Source: UBA8515 sp964498035 (GTDB lineage: Bacteria > Patescibacteriota > Minisyncoccia > Phycocordibacterales > UBA9973). From it: a DNA stretch of 64,000 nucleotides. The DNA lies in contig CAZCFW010000001.1 of assembly GCA_964498035.1 (NCBI GenBank), positions 1 to 64,000 on the forward strand, read 5' to 3'. The position numbers were made by a program, and so were the translations under genes. The notes under the pieces are model-generated. The model was not told the origin of the DNA, did not search any database, and was given only the letters and a program-made list of their open reading frames with translations. Shown piece by piece: positions 48,232-56,991 of the stretch; within the stretch, counting starts at the first letter, position 1; each line of letters opens with the position of its first letter.

Positions 48232-49974
48232 TTAAATTTTGTGGGATTTCTCGTGACCTTCGTTTATGATATGAGTCTTTATATATTCTTCAGTTCCGGC
48301 TCCACTCTCCCCTAGAGCAACTTTTTTACCTGGGTTGAAGATGTTTAAAGGGTCGAAGATTTTTTTGGTTTGTTCGAAAAGTGAATAAATCTTTTCGCCA
48401 TACATTTGCTTCAGGAACGGCGTGCGGATCAGTCCATCATTGTGTTCGGCAGTAGTCGAGCCTTTATACTCTAGCACCAAGTCGTAAACCTTCTTGGATA
48501 AATCTAGAATAATTTTTGAAGTATTTTCATCCTTGAAATCCATAAGCGGAATTATGTGGAAGTTACCATTTCCAGCGTGGCCGGCGATGGTGTAAGTAAT
48601 CGGATATATGTTTAATATCTTTTGAAGTTTAGGAAGGAATTCTGGGAGTGTCTCTGGGCGGACTACGATATCGTCGATAAATGGTGCTGTGTGCTTGTCC
48701 TTCACATGCTTGCGTAGTAATGCGAAGCTCTCGCGGCGAATATCCCAGTACTTATTTGCGTCAGTTTTACTTCTTGTAATTCTGGCACTATAATTGAATG
48801 GCTTAACTTTCTCAAGCAATTTCTTTGCTTCTTTTGCAATCTCCTTTTCATCGTTCCCCGCGAATTCCACTAGCAAGATTAATTTTGGCATTCCAGAGGT
48901 TAGCATCATTATCGCCTCAGGCCAGAAGCTCCACATAAAACGGAGCATTCCCCATAGTCCTTTATTCTTTAAAAAGTCTGGGAAGAATTTAATAGCGAGC
49001 TTCATTGTGGCATCATCATAGCTTTCAATACTCTCAGGATGAAATGGCAAGATAGTATCCACAAGCTCTCCAAGGCGTGATAAATCCTTCATGAATATTA
49101 CGGCAAGCTTTGTAGCAGGCTTTACGTCCACTAAATGAAAAGTAATTTCTGTTACCAAGCCGAATGTGCCTTGTGACCCTACTATCAGCTTAGGCAAATC
49201 AAAAATTTCTGTATTTTTATCATATACATTCCACAAATAGTACCCCGCAGAATTTTTTGATACATTTGGTTTTGCATTTTCAATAATATTCAAATTATCT
49301 TTAATGAGTGCGAGTAAATTCTTATAGAGTTCTCCTTCGAAATCTCCTTGTGCAATTTTCGCGTAGAGTTCCTTTTTTGTGAGTGATTTTACTGTATATT
49401 CTCTACCATCAGCAAGCACTATCTTTACCTCACTCACATAATCTTCTGTTTTTCCATAGTTTAGAGTCTTTTCTCCAGCAGAATTATTGCCTACCATTCC
49501 GCCCATCGCATTTATACTCTTCGATGCTGTGTAGCAAGGGAGCAATAAATTTTCTTTAAGTGTCGCCACTTCAAAATCACGATAGAAGCATCCAGGCATG
49601 ACCGTTGCCTTACCAGATATTTTCACATTATGAGCGTTTGGATATTTCGGAAGTATTTCAAATGATTCAACTTTTTCCACGCGCTTTATTTCATTCATGT
49701 ACTTAGTGAAATCGAGTATTATGGATTCACCAATTGCTCCGCCAGCCATACATGTGCCAGCTGAGCGTGCTGTTATAGAGTATTTACTTCCCTTTTCATT
49801 TTCTTTATTTACCCACTTCACAAGATTGCACACATCTTCAGAATTTTTTGGGAAAACTACAACCTCGGGTCTTACCTCAAGTAAGCTGGCATCACGGGAG
49901 TATTTTGTAAGCACTTCTTCACTGTTTTCTACGTCACCTTTAATAAAATTTTTGAGTTCTTTTGCTAATTCCAT
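48232..49974 (-). CDS. FAD-linked oxidase (GlcD/D-lactate dehydrogenase type)
   Basis: The 580-aa protein has an N-terminal FAD_binding_4 domain (PEVVVFPKNSEDVCNLVKW, GTCMAGGAIGESIILDF, GGMVGNNSAGEKTLNYGKT) and a C-terminal FAD-oxidase_C domain (KYWDIRRESFALLRKH, TYTIAGHAGNGNFHIIPLMD). Such enzymes oxidise D-lactate or glycolate and pass electrons onward; the acceptor is not evident. The start is ATG 49974; TATACT (plus-strand 49981-49986) is 6 nt upstream, so a longer reading from 49989 would begin before the transcript. Confidence 0.92.
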   Translation of the reverse strand: MELAKELKNFIKGDVENSEEVLTKYSRDASLLEVRPEVVVFPKNSEDVCNLVKWVNKENEKGSKYSITARSAGTCMAGGAIGESIILDFTKYMNEIKRVEKVESFEILPKYPNAHNVKISGKATVMPGCFYRDFEVATLKENLLLPCYTASKSINAMGGMVGNNSAGEKTLNYGKTEDYVSEVKIVLADGREYTVKSLTKKELYAKIAQGDFEGELYKNLLALIKDNLNIIENAKPNVSKNSAGYYLWNVYDKNTEIFDLPKLIVGSQGTFGLVTEITFHLVDVKPATKLAVIFMKDLSRLGELVDTILPFHPESIESYDDATMKLAIKFFPDFLKNKGLWGMLRFMWSFWPEAIMMLTSGMPKLILLVEFAGNDEKEIAKEAKKLLEKVKPFNYSARITRSKTDANKYWDIRRESFALLRKHVKDKHTAPFIDDIVVRPETLPEFLPKLQKILNIYPITYTIAGHAGNGNFHIIPLMDFKDENTSKIILDLSKKVYDLVLEYKGSTTAEHNDGLIRTPFLKQMYGEKIYSLFEQTKKIFDPLNIFNPGKKVALGESGAGTEEYIKTHIINEGHEKSHKI

Positions 49975-50047
49975 GCATATAGTATACACCTTTTATAAAA
50001 TATTGATAAATTTACAAACTTACGCCTTGCTATGGTATAATCGAGGT

Positions 50048-51037
50048 ATGAAGCATATACAATTTTTAGGTTTGGGCGATATTGTGACTGATGTTTTTAT
50101 TACTTTAAAGGATGCCACAGTGAACTGTGACGTCGATAATCATAATTGTAAATTGTGTGTAGATTTCGGTGCGAAGATTCCTTATGAAGATGCCACAGAA
50201 GTGCAAGCCGTGGGCAACAGTGCAAATGCCGCAGTCTCTGCAGCTCGCCTCGGTCTCTCCTCTTCACTTGTAGTAGGTATCGGAAAGGATTTCCATGGTG
50301 ACAATTGTATAACAGCACTTAAAAAAGAAAATGTAGATACTAGTTATATTTCAGTATCAAGTGAATATCCTACAAACTATCACTATGTGCTCAAGTATGG
50401 TCCAGAGAGAACTATCCTCGTGAAGCATGCTCCATTTATTTATACATTGCCAGAAGATGCGACTGTAGACATGCTCTATTTCAGTTCTATTGGCTCACAT
50501 GCGATAGCATTCCACGATGAAGTAGTAAAGTGGTTAGCGAAACACCCGGAGACAAAGATGGCCTTCCAGCCAGGCACTTTCCAGATTATTGCCGGCAAGG
50601 AAAGATTGGCGGAAGTATATAAAAATACATATCTATTTTTCTGTAATGTAGAAGAAGCTCAAACTATCCTAGGAACTCAAGAGAAGGATATAAAGAAGCT
50701 TCACGACATGATTCGTGCACTCGGACCGAAATATATCGTAATTACAGACGGACCAAATGGTCTTACGGGGAGCGATGGTGAGAAGTATTACAGTCTTCCA
50801 ATGTTTCCTGATGAGAAGCCTCCATTTGATCGCACAGGAGCTGGAGATGCTACATCATCAACTATTGCGGCAATGATGGCAAATGGAGTACCATTTACAG
50901 AGTCACTGAGATATGGGCCGATAAACTCAATGAGTGTGGTAATGTATATGGGTGCACAAGCAGGCCTCTTATCTAAGAATAAATTAGATGAGTATTTGCA
51001 AAAGGCACCGGAAGATTATAAGATTAAAGAAATATAA
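50048..51037 (+). CDS. PfkB family carbohydrate kinase
   Basis: The 329-aa kinase has the N-terminal GxGDIVTDVF, the substrate-site VGNSANAAVSAARLG, and the C-terminal PfkB signature DRTGAGDATSSTIAAMM with the catalytic Asp in GAGD. The Cys-containing insert (NCDVDNHNCKLC) near residue 30 is unusual. The substrate may be ribose, fructose or a nucleoside. The start is ATG 50048, 6 nt after TATAAT (50036-50041); the reading frame is open 351 nt further upstream but that overlaps the divergent oxidase gene. Confidence 0.9.
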   Translation: MKHIQFLGLGDIVTDVFITLKDATVNCDVDNHNCKLCVDFGAKIPYEDATEVQAVGNSANAAVSAARLGLSSSLVVGIGKDFHGDNCITALKKENVDTSYISVSSEYPTNYHYVLKYGPERTILVKHAPFIYTLPEDATVDMLYFSSIGSHAIAFHDEVVKWLAKHPETKMAFQPGTFQIIAGKERLAEVYKNTYLFFCNVEEAQTILGTQEKDIKKLHDMIRALGPKYIVITDGPNGLTGSDGEKYYSLPMFPDEKPPFDRTGAGDATSSTIAAMMANGVPFTESLRYGPINSMSVVMYMGAQAGLLSKNKLDEYLQKAPEDYKIKEI

Positions 51038-51050
51038 TTCATTAAACTTT

Positions 51051-51362
51051 ATGGAACAAAAACCAGAACGAGCGCCTACAACAGAAAATATTAAAGTAGA
51101 TTCTGCTGAAAATTCACTTATTGAGAGTCAAAAGGCATCTCTCAAAGCTCAGATAGAAGAGAAAGAAAAAGAAAATAAATCACTTCACGAAGCATACCAA
51201 GCTTCACTTGACGCCTTGGATAAACTTGCAGAAGATAGAGATTATGTAATGAAATTTCCCATAGAGAGCGCAAAGGTCCAACGAGAAGCATACGATTTAT
51301 ATGTACATGATAGAGAACTTCAAGATTTGAAGAATAATCTGAGAGATTTAGAAGAAATATAA
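51051..51362 (+). CDS. Small coiled-coil protein, unknown
   Basis: The 103-aa protein is charged and largely coiled coil (SQKASLKAQIEEKEKENKSL, LDALDKLAEDRDYVMKFPIE) with a disordered N-terminal Pro/Thr tail. No family recognised. The start is the ATG at 51051, 13 nt after the kinase stop, in preference to an overlapping ATG at 50988. Convergent with the transketolase genes. Confidence 0.68.
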   Translation: MEQKPERAPTTENIKVDSAENSLIESQKASLKAQIEEKEKENKSLHEAYQASLDALDKLAEDRDYVMKFPIESAKVQREAYDLYVHDRELQDLKNNLRDLEEI

Positions 51363-51367
51363 TTAAT

Positions 51368-51402
51368 AAAAAAAATCCCGACTATTGTGTCGGGATTTTT
51401 TT
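51368..51402. terminator. Bidirectional terminator (kinase unit and transketolase unit)
   Basis: aaaaaaatcccga with tcgggattttttt around the loop ctattgtg; A/T ends on both sides suit both converging operons. Confidence 0.9.
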
Positions 51403-51405
51403 ATT

Positions 51406-52392
51406 CTATTTTATGATTTCTTCTACTGCTTTTGTGATATCCTTTACGCCCATACCATAGTGCTCTATGAGCTCTTCAGGCTTCCCAGATTGGCCGTATA
51501 GATCTTGTACTCCGATGAATGCCATCTTTGTAGGGTAAACTTTTGCCAAGTATTCAGCAATAGCGGAACCCATACCTCCGGCTATCTGGTGCTCCTCGAC
51601 AGTTACAATTTTGTTTGTTTCTTTAGCGAGAGCAAGGATAGCTTCTTCGTCGAGAGGTTTAATAGTTGCGAGGTTTAGAACTTTCACCTTTATTCCCTTC
51701 TCTTCCAAATTCTTCGCTGTTTTAATTGCATTGTGTAGGAGTGGTCCGCAAGCGACTATCCCGACGTCTGCATTTCCCTCTGGTGCAAATACTGTCTGTG
51801 CTTTTCCGATTTCAAATGGAGTATCAAGAGTTGTCATTATAGGAGTCTTCTCACGAGCAAGGCGGAGGTATGTAGGTTCTTTCGTCTTTGCACAGGCTAT
51901 TGTCGCCTTCTTGGCCTCAATAGCATCACAAGGATAAATAACAGTCATATTTGGAAGCACACGAGTGATTGCGATGTCTTCAATTGCTTGGTGGGTTCCA
52001 CCATCAGGTCCTACAGATACTCCTGCGTGTGAGCCTACGATTACAACCTTGCTATTGTTGTAGCAGATTGTAGTACGGATCTGCTCCCAGCTACGGCCGG
52101 GAGAGAACATTGCGTATGAAGATGTAAATGGAATCTTACCCATTGCCGCCATTCCCGCTGCAACTGTGACTAAGTTCTGCTCTGAAATTCCTACTTGCAC
52201 GAAACGCTCTGGGAATTTCTCTGCGAAAATATTCATCATTGTAGAGCCTGTAAGGTCTGCACAAAGTGCTACCACGTTCTTATCCGCCTCACCAGCTGCG
52301 AGTAGTCCCTCACCGAAACCTTTTCTAGTAGGCACTTGCTCCACATCCGCATCAAACATTTTTGTATTTAGTTTTAGATTTGAATTAAGCAT
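51406..52392 (-). CDS. Transketolase, C-terminal subunit
   Basis: About 328 aa (from ATG 52392) with the pyrimidine-binding domain (FVQVGISEQNLVTVAAGMAA), the SHAGVSVGPDGGTHQAIED loop, and a C-terminal transketolase domain (VTVEEHQIAGGMGSAIAEYL). Together with the next gene it makes a split enzyme. The ATG at 52410 would overlap the upstream gene; 52392 directly follows its stop. It ends in an operon with rpe and rpiB. Confidence 0.93.
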   Translation of the reverse strand: MLNSNLKLNTKMFDADVEQVPTRKGFGEGLLAAGEADKNVVALCADLTGSTMMNIFAEKFPERFVQVGISEQNLVTVAAGMAAMGKIPFTSSYAMFSPGRSWEQIRTTICYNNSKVVIVGSHAGVSVGPDGGTHQAIEDIAITRVLPNMTVIYPCDAIEAKKATIACAKTKEPTYLRLAREKTPIMTTLDTPFEIGKAQTVFAPEGNADVGIVACGPLLHNAIKTAKNLEEKGIKVKVLNLATIKPLDEEAILALAKETNKIVTVEEHQIAGGMGSAIAEYLAKVYPTKMAFIGVQDLYGQSGKPEELIEHYGMGVKDITKAVEEIIK

Positions 52393-52393
52393 A

Positions 52394-53287
52394 TTATTTT
52401 CCTTCTTCAACTAGTTTGTAAAATGTTTTGAGTTCTTCGAGTGCAACTTCTGTCTGCTTATCTTTAGGAACCTTGTCGACAGGACCAGATCCAGGAGGAT
52501 TTCCGTGCCAACGATAATCGTATTCAAATGGTGTTACTCCTTTACTTGCGATAGTTCTTGCAATGATACATGAAGGCTTGTCTGGAATAGCTTTTGCGCG
52601 GTTTATTGCATTGTTTATATCTTCCATGTTGTGGCCATCTATCTCTTCTGCATGCCAGCCGAATTCCTCATACTTCTTCACCATGTCTCCAAGTGGAAGA
52701 ATGTCTTCTGTGTTGCCATCGATCTGAATATGATTGCGATCAACAATTCCTATTAGGTTTCCGAGCTTTTCTTTACCTGCTAGCATCACTGCTTCCCAGA
52801 TGTTTCCTTCATCATGCTCACCATCACCCATCACACAGTAGAAGAACTTCCCAGAATTTTTGCCGTGATCCATATTCTCAGCTATTGCCATGCCCACTGC
52901 TTGTGAGAGTCCTGATCCAAGTGGTCCTGAAGAAGTTTCCACCATTGGTAAGAATTCGCGGTGTGGGTGTCCTTGAAGGCGTGAACCGAATTTTCTTAGT
53001 GTAAGTAATTCGGGTACTGGGAAATATCCAGAGTGAGCCATTGCAGAATAAAGCACAGGGCAGATGTGACCTGCAGAAAGTACTAGCCTATCGCGACCTT
53101 CCCAGAAAGGCTCTTTAGGATTGTGATTTAATTGATGGAAATAAAGTACAGCAAATACATCTGCCATATCAAGAGGTCCTGCAGTGTGGCCACTCTTCGC
53201 CTCTGTAAGCATTTCGATAATACTGATACGGATTTTCGTCGCTAGTAATTTGAGTGTTTTGATTTTTTCGTCTGTAAGATTTTCCAT
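52394..53287 (-). CDS. Transketolase, N-terminal subunit
   Basis: The 297-aa thiamine-diphosphate-binding half shows GHTAGPLDMADVFAVLYFHQ, SSGPLGSGLSQAVGMAIAEN, and the diphosphate/Mg motif GDGEHDEGNIWEA with IVDRNHIQIDGNTE. It transfers two-carbon units between sugar phosphates. Starts 4 nt after rpe. Confidence 0.94.
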   Translation of the reverse strand: MENLTDEKIKTLKLLATKIRISIIEMLTEAKSGHTAGPLDMADVFAVLYFHQLNHNPKEPFWEGRDRLVLSAGHICPVLYSAMAHSGYFPVPELLTLRKFGSRLQGHPHREFLPMVETSSGPLGSGLSQAVGMAIAENMDHGKNSGKFFYCVMGDGEHDEGNIWEAVMLAGKEKLGNLIGIVDRNHIQIDGNTEDILPLGDMVKKYEEFGWHAEEIDGHNMEDINNAINRAKAIPDKPSCIIARTIASKGVTPFEYDYRWHGNPPGSGPVDKVPKDKQTEVALEELKTFYKLVEEGK

Positions 53288-53291
53288 ATAA

Positions 53292-54002
53292 TTATAAATT
53301 TTGAAATTCGTGATAAGTTTCGACTATATCCTCACTTTTTAGTAATGCACTTCCTACTACAAGCTTCGATACTCCACTCTCTACTAATCTCGGGGCGGTC
53401 TCACTGTTCACACTACCGTCTACTGCTATTATTAAATCCGGATAATGCTTTCTTAAATACGATATATGATCGAAAACTCTTTCATCAAATGGCTGTCCTT
53501 GTACGCCAATCTTTGGTATTCCCATACACTGTACGAAATCTATGTATGTTATTAGGGGCTCGATAGTCTTGATAGGTGTGGTAGTGTTTATAGCTATTCC
53601 GATTTGAACTGTGTCGCGTGTATAAGGATCCATAGCTTCGAGGAATTCTCTAAATTCTTCTAGATTACTCTCTGCCTCAACCTGAAATACTACACTTTTC
53701 GGACCTAGCTTCAGAAATGTACTCCAGTGTTTACTCCCATCTTTAACCATAAAATGAAATTCATAATCAATTTCTTCCCAAAATGGCATACCCTCCTCTT
53801 CGTTTAAAATCTTTAGGAAATTGTAATCAATTAAATTACCTTCTTTATCTATACCTTCAGCATATGGCCAAGTTTTTGATGGTACAAATATTCCATCACA
53901 AAAATCAATCTGCACGATCCTAGCTAAGCCTAGTACACTCTCCACATGATCTTTCATCTCACCATAACTCTTATCTAAGATTGCAGGTATTACTTCTGTC
54001 AT
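53292..54002 (-). CDS. Ribulose-phosphate 3-epimerase-like protein with altered metal site
   Basis: The 236-aa TIM barrel lies between rpiB and transketolase, and matches Rpe in strand order: VIPAILD, VQIDFCDGIFVPSK, FHFMVKD, IDFVQCMGIPKIGVQGQPF and IIAVDGSVN. Of the metal ligands, Asp33, His83 and Asp195 are kept, but the first ligand is Gln31 where the family has His. It may still be an epimerase with a changed metal preference. Start 53 nt or less from rpiB; no promoter between. Confidence 0.8.
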   Translation of the reverse strand: MTEVIPAILDKSYGEMKDHVESVLGLARIVQIDFCDGIFVPSKTWPYAEGIDKEGNLIDYNFLKILNEEEGMPFWEEIDYEFHFMVKDGSKHWSTFLKLGPKSVVFQVEAESNLEEFREFLEAMDPYTRDTVQIGIAINTTTPIKTIEPLITYIDFVQCMGIPKIGVQGQPFDERVFDHISYLRKHYPDLIIAVDGSVNSETAPRLVESGVSKLVVGSALLKSEDIVETYHEFQNL

Positions 54003-54005
54003 ATA

Positions 54006-54500
54006 TTATTTATTATCTATTTTATTAATTCTTCTTTCGTGCCTTTCAACTTTTTTCCACTCTATACTTAAGAAAATCTTTATTGCTTCTTTCATTTCTT
54101 CTACTGTGAGGAAACGTGTTCCAAAAGAAATAATATTTGCATTATTGTGCTCGCGAGCAAGCTTCACTATCTCATATGGGTCAGTGGATAGATTGCCTTC
54201 AATATCCACAGCACCCTTAGCGAGTACTCCTCCATAGAAGACTGCTGCACGCACACCAGGCACTCTGTTTGCAGTTATAGCCTCACCTTGGCCTGAGCCA
54301 CCAAATATTACGCCAAAACTACCCTGATCGCTAGCCACAGCCTCCGCGCATGGGCGTATGAAGTCTGGGTAATCATCGTCCTTATCATAAAGAAAAGGCC
54401 CTTTATCTATAGCCTCATATCCTAGCGAGTTTATATATATCATTAATTCTTTCTTAAGTTCAAAGCCTGTGTGGTCAGATGCGATATATACGTTTTTCAT
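54006..54500 (-). CDS. rpiB: Ribose-5-phosphate isomerase B (RpiB/LacAB family)
   Basis: The 164-aa protein has the RpiB landmarks: SDHTGFELKKEL, GGSGQGEAITANRVPGVRAA (phosphate and base sites), and HNNANIISFGTRFL. It interconverts ribulose- and ribose-5-phosphate. First gene of the pentose-phosphate run rpiB-rpe-tktN-tktC; TATAAT is 7 nt before the ATG. Confidence 0.93.
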   Translation of the reverse strand: MKNVYIASDHTGFELKKELMIYINSLGYEAIDKGPFLYDKDDDYPDFIRPCAEAVASDQGSFGVIFGGSGQGEAITANRVPGVRAAVFYGGVLAKGAVDIEGNLSTDPYEIVKLAREHNNANIISFGTRFLTVEEMKEAIKIFLSIEWKKVERHERRINKIDNK

Positions 54501-54542
54501 ATTTTAGATTATATCAAATTCAATAATAATTGCCATTCAACA

Positions 54543-54875
54543 TTAATTTGTCCTCACCTCATTCTCTGGAAGTACTATGTCTTGCCCTCCTTTATCTATA
54601 GGTATTTGAGTTGGTAATACAGGTATACTAAGGTCGGGCAATTTAGGCATAGAGAAAGTGCTAAATAGTGATGCAGTATCAATATTGGCTTTAGGCACTA
54701 ATTTTTGAAAACTAGTTTTTATATATGAAATATTTTTTTGAAATTGTGGAGAATTTATAAAAGAATCTAAATCTACCCAGAAAAGTACATAAATTAATCC
54801 GGCGATTACAAGAATTGGTAAGATGTTTAATCTTGAGCGATGACTAGGCTCACTATGTGTATGTATTTCTTCCAT
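54543..54875 (-). CDS. Small single-span membrane protein
   Basis: The 110-aa protein has a His/Ser-rich cytoplasmic head, one membrane segment (ILPILVIAGLIYVLFWV), and a mostly disordered outer part rich in Pro (PKLPDLSIPVLPTQIPI). No family recognised. A TATAAT lies 6 nt before the ATG, so it has its own start. Confidence 0.65.
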   Translation of the reverse strand: MEEIHTHSEPSHRSRLNILPILVIAGLIYVLFWVDLDSFINSPQFQKNISYIKTSFQKLVPKANIDTASLFSTFSMPKLPDLSIPVLPTQIPIDKGGQDIVLPENEVRTN

Positions 54876-54887
54876 AAATATATTATA

Positions 54888-55679
54888 CTACATTTCCTTA
54901 TCAGGTGCGAAATTTATAATTTTACCCTGCGAATGCTCTCTAATTAGTCTTTTTATTTCATCTTTATCGTTTAGCTTTATAAGCACTTCAAGAGCTTTAG
55001 GATCTGAATGACTTATAATATGCCCCAAGATGTCCACAAAAGTTTTTATAATCATAAATATAATTACACCAATTGTAGATGTAAGTAAGATTGTATCATT
55101 AGATAATGGCATATACGTACTACTAATTATATCAAGTATAAAACCGACACAAAACATAAACGGCATACCTATGAGTAGGAAAATATGAATAGGTACTGTT
55201 CGGATATGTATAGAAGTTGTAAATTGTTTGAATAATATCGGATACTGTCGCCCATTTCTGTAGTAAGTCAGAAAAGAGATTATATGATTTATTAAAAATA
55301 TACCTGCGGGAAATAAAATTAAATATAATACTTTACTAATATGTATATAATCATTTAAAAATACTAAAAGTATTAAATTAATTACGAGAAATTGAACTCC
55401 AAAAGCTAATACGGGGATTTTTTTATTGTCAGCTAGGTACTTTCTGTCCTTTTCAGGAAAAATAATGTTCTCAGAGGTTGTAAGTCTATACATTGCAAAG
55501 CCACCGATAATAATATTCTGCACCCAGTATAGAAGTAGTACGCTGTCGATATCCCACCTGTAGTAAATAGCAAAGAATATAGATAAGAGGTTCGTAAATA
55601 CTAGCGCATAGACTGGAAAGAGTGGTATATGACTTTCTCTCACAATTTCATGAATTTTAATAAAAACTATTTTAAGCAT
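54888..55679 (-). CDS. DUF6498-type multispan membrane protein
   Basis: The 263-aa protein has about seven membrane segments, the second of which carries LLLYWVQNIIIGGF, similar to the YWxExxIIG motif of DUF6498. Function unknown. It begins 5 nt after the M23 stop and thus belongs to the murG-gltX-M23 unit. Confidence 0.75.
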   Translation of the reverse strand: MLKIVFIKIHEIVRESHIPLFPVYALVFTNLLSIFFAIYYRWDIDSVLLLYWVQNIIIGGFAMYRLTTSENIIFPEKDRKYLADNKKIPVLAFGVQFLVINLILLVFLNDYIHISKVLYLILFPAGIFLINHIISFLTYYRNGRQYPILFKQFTTSIHIRTVPIHIFLLIGMPFMFCVGFILDIISSTYMPLSNDTILLTSTIGVIIFMIIKTFVDILGHIISHSDPKALEVLIKLNDKDEIKRLIREHSQGKIINFAPDKEM

Positions 55680-55684
55680 AAATA

Positions 55685-56986
55685 CTATTTCTTATACATT
55701 GAAGACGTTGTGCCTGGTAAATATAGCATCGGGTCCAGATATGCATTTACTGGGGCAATAGGCATAGTAAAGGTTTTCCCTGCACAAGATAGACTTGGGA
55801 TGGTTTTCACTCCTGCACCTTGGCTCGCATATACTGTCACGTGTAGATGTGGGCCAGTAGAATGCCCAGTGTTCCCAGAAAGTCCCACTACATCACCTGC
55901 TTTTACTTTATCACCAGCCTTTGCGGATATGACCGAAAGGTGCCCGAAAGTGCTTGAAAGCCCATTGTGGTAATCAATATAGACCCATTTACCAAATGAG
56001 GCTCCTTTACAATAAAGATCAGTATCTCCAGCCCCAATAACAGTGCCGTTTGCCATTGCTTTTACTTCAGTTCCCACTGGCGCTCGGAAATCGACACCAC
56101 TATGGCTCCCTGAAACATATAATCTTTTTGAAGATGAAGTTTTGCCGAAAAGCTGAGTAATTAGGACATTATCAAGTGGCCAAGCCAGAACCCCACTACC
56201 CGCATTTGGCAATAATTTAGAATTTAGAATAAACTTTAGCTGTGATTCATAGTTGCTCAAATCCTGCTCGAAGGCATCACGCTTCTTTTGCTGTTCTATG
56301 AGCAATTTTTGATATTCAGATTCTTTATTTTTTGTCTCTTTTAGTAATGTGTCCTTCTCTTTTTTTACAACTTCGACGCTCTTTTTATCTAGATCTAATT
56401 TATTTTTCAGTTTGGTAAGATTATTTTTCTCTAACTCTTTCTGGCTCTTATTTTTCTCAAGCACTGTGCGTACATTTCCAAGCTCAAGCATTAGATTCCT
56501 AGCACTTTGATTTATAGATTCACTTGCATATATCTCATCTGATAATGTAATTCTCTCTTCACTTAAAAGTGATTCTATGAATGTACTATTACCATTTTGA
56601 TAAATACTGTTTAGCGATGCCTTTATAGATTCCTTTAATTTTGCAATTTCTTCCTCCTTCTCATCAATCGTTTTATCAAGTGAATTTATGACTGTACTTG
56701 TAAGAGTAATCTTCTTAGTAGTTTGAGTAACCTGCGCTTGAAGCTTCGTGCGTGTGAGAGTGAGCTCACTAATTACATTCTTGAGTGTATTACCAACTTC
56801 ATGAGTTTTATTTATTTGATCTTGATAGACCTTAATCTGTGCATCGAGCTTCTCGATTTCACTATTCGTATTTTGAATTTGTCGATTTAATTCCTCTGCA
56901 GTTTGAAGACCGAGTGCAATTTCTGCCCGGGATGTATTTAAAAGTATAGCAATGAGGAAGATAAATTTTAAATATCGTTTAAACAT
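55685..56986 (-). CDS. M23 peptidase with coiled coil (EnvC/NlpD-like murein hydrolase)
   Basis: The 433-aa protein has a signal segment (FIFLIAILLNTSRAEIA), a long coiled coil (about residues 30-260), and an M23 endopeptidase domain with zinc ligands in HSGVDFRAP and the GPHLHVTVY motif; GLSSTFGHLS lies between. As the zinc site is intact it may be an active lysostaphin-type peptidase rather than a mere activator. Cleaves or regulates peptidoglycan during growth or division. Confidence 0.92.
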   Translation of the reverse strand: MFKRYLKFIFLIAILLNTSRAEIALGLQTAEELNRQIQNTNSEIEKLDAQIKVYQDQINKTHEVGNTLKNVISELTLTRTKLQAQVTQTTKKITLTSTVINSLDKTIDEKEEEIAKLKESIKASLNSIYQNGNSTFIESLLSEERITLSDEIYASESINQSARNLMLELGNVRTVLEKNKSQKELEKNNLTKLKNKLDLDKKSVEVVKKEKDTLLKETKNKESEYQKLLIEQQKKRDAFEQDLSNYESQLKFILNSKLLPNAGSGVLAWPLDNVLITQLFGKTSSSKRLYVSGSHSGVDFRAPVGTEVKAMANGTVIGAGDTDLYCKGASFGKWVYIDYHNGLSSTFGHLSVISAKAGDKVKAGDVVGLSGNTGHSTGPHLHVTVYASQGAGVKTIPSLSCAGKTFTMPIAPVNAYLDPMLYLPGTTSSMYKK

Positions 56987-56991
56987 TTATA

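Noticed and set aside
49697..51037. 446-aa kinase with a long N-terminal extension
   Set aside because: The extension overlaps the divergent oxidase gene and lies upstream of the TATAAT at 50036; the PfkB fold starts at 50048.
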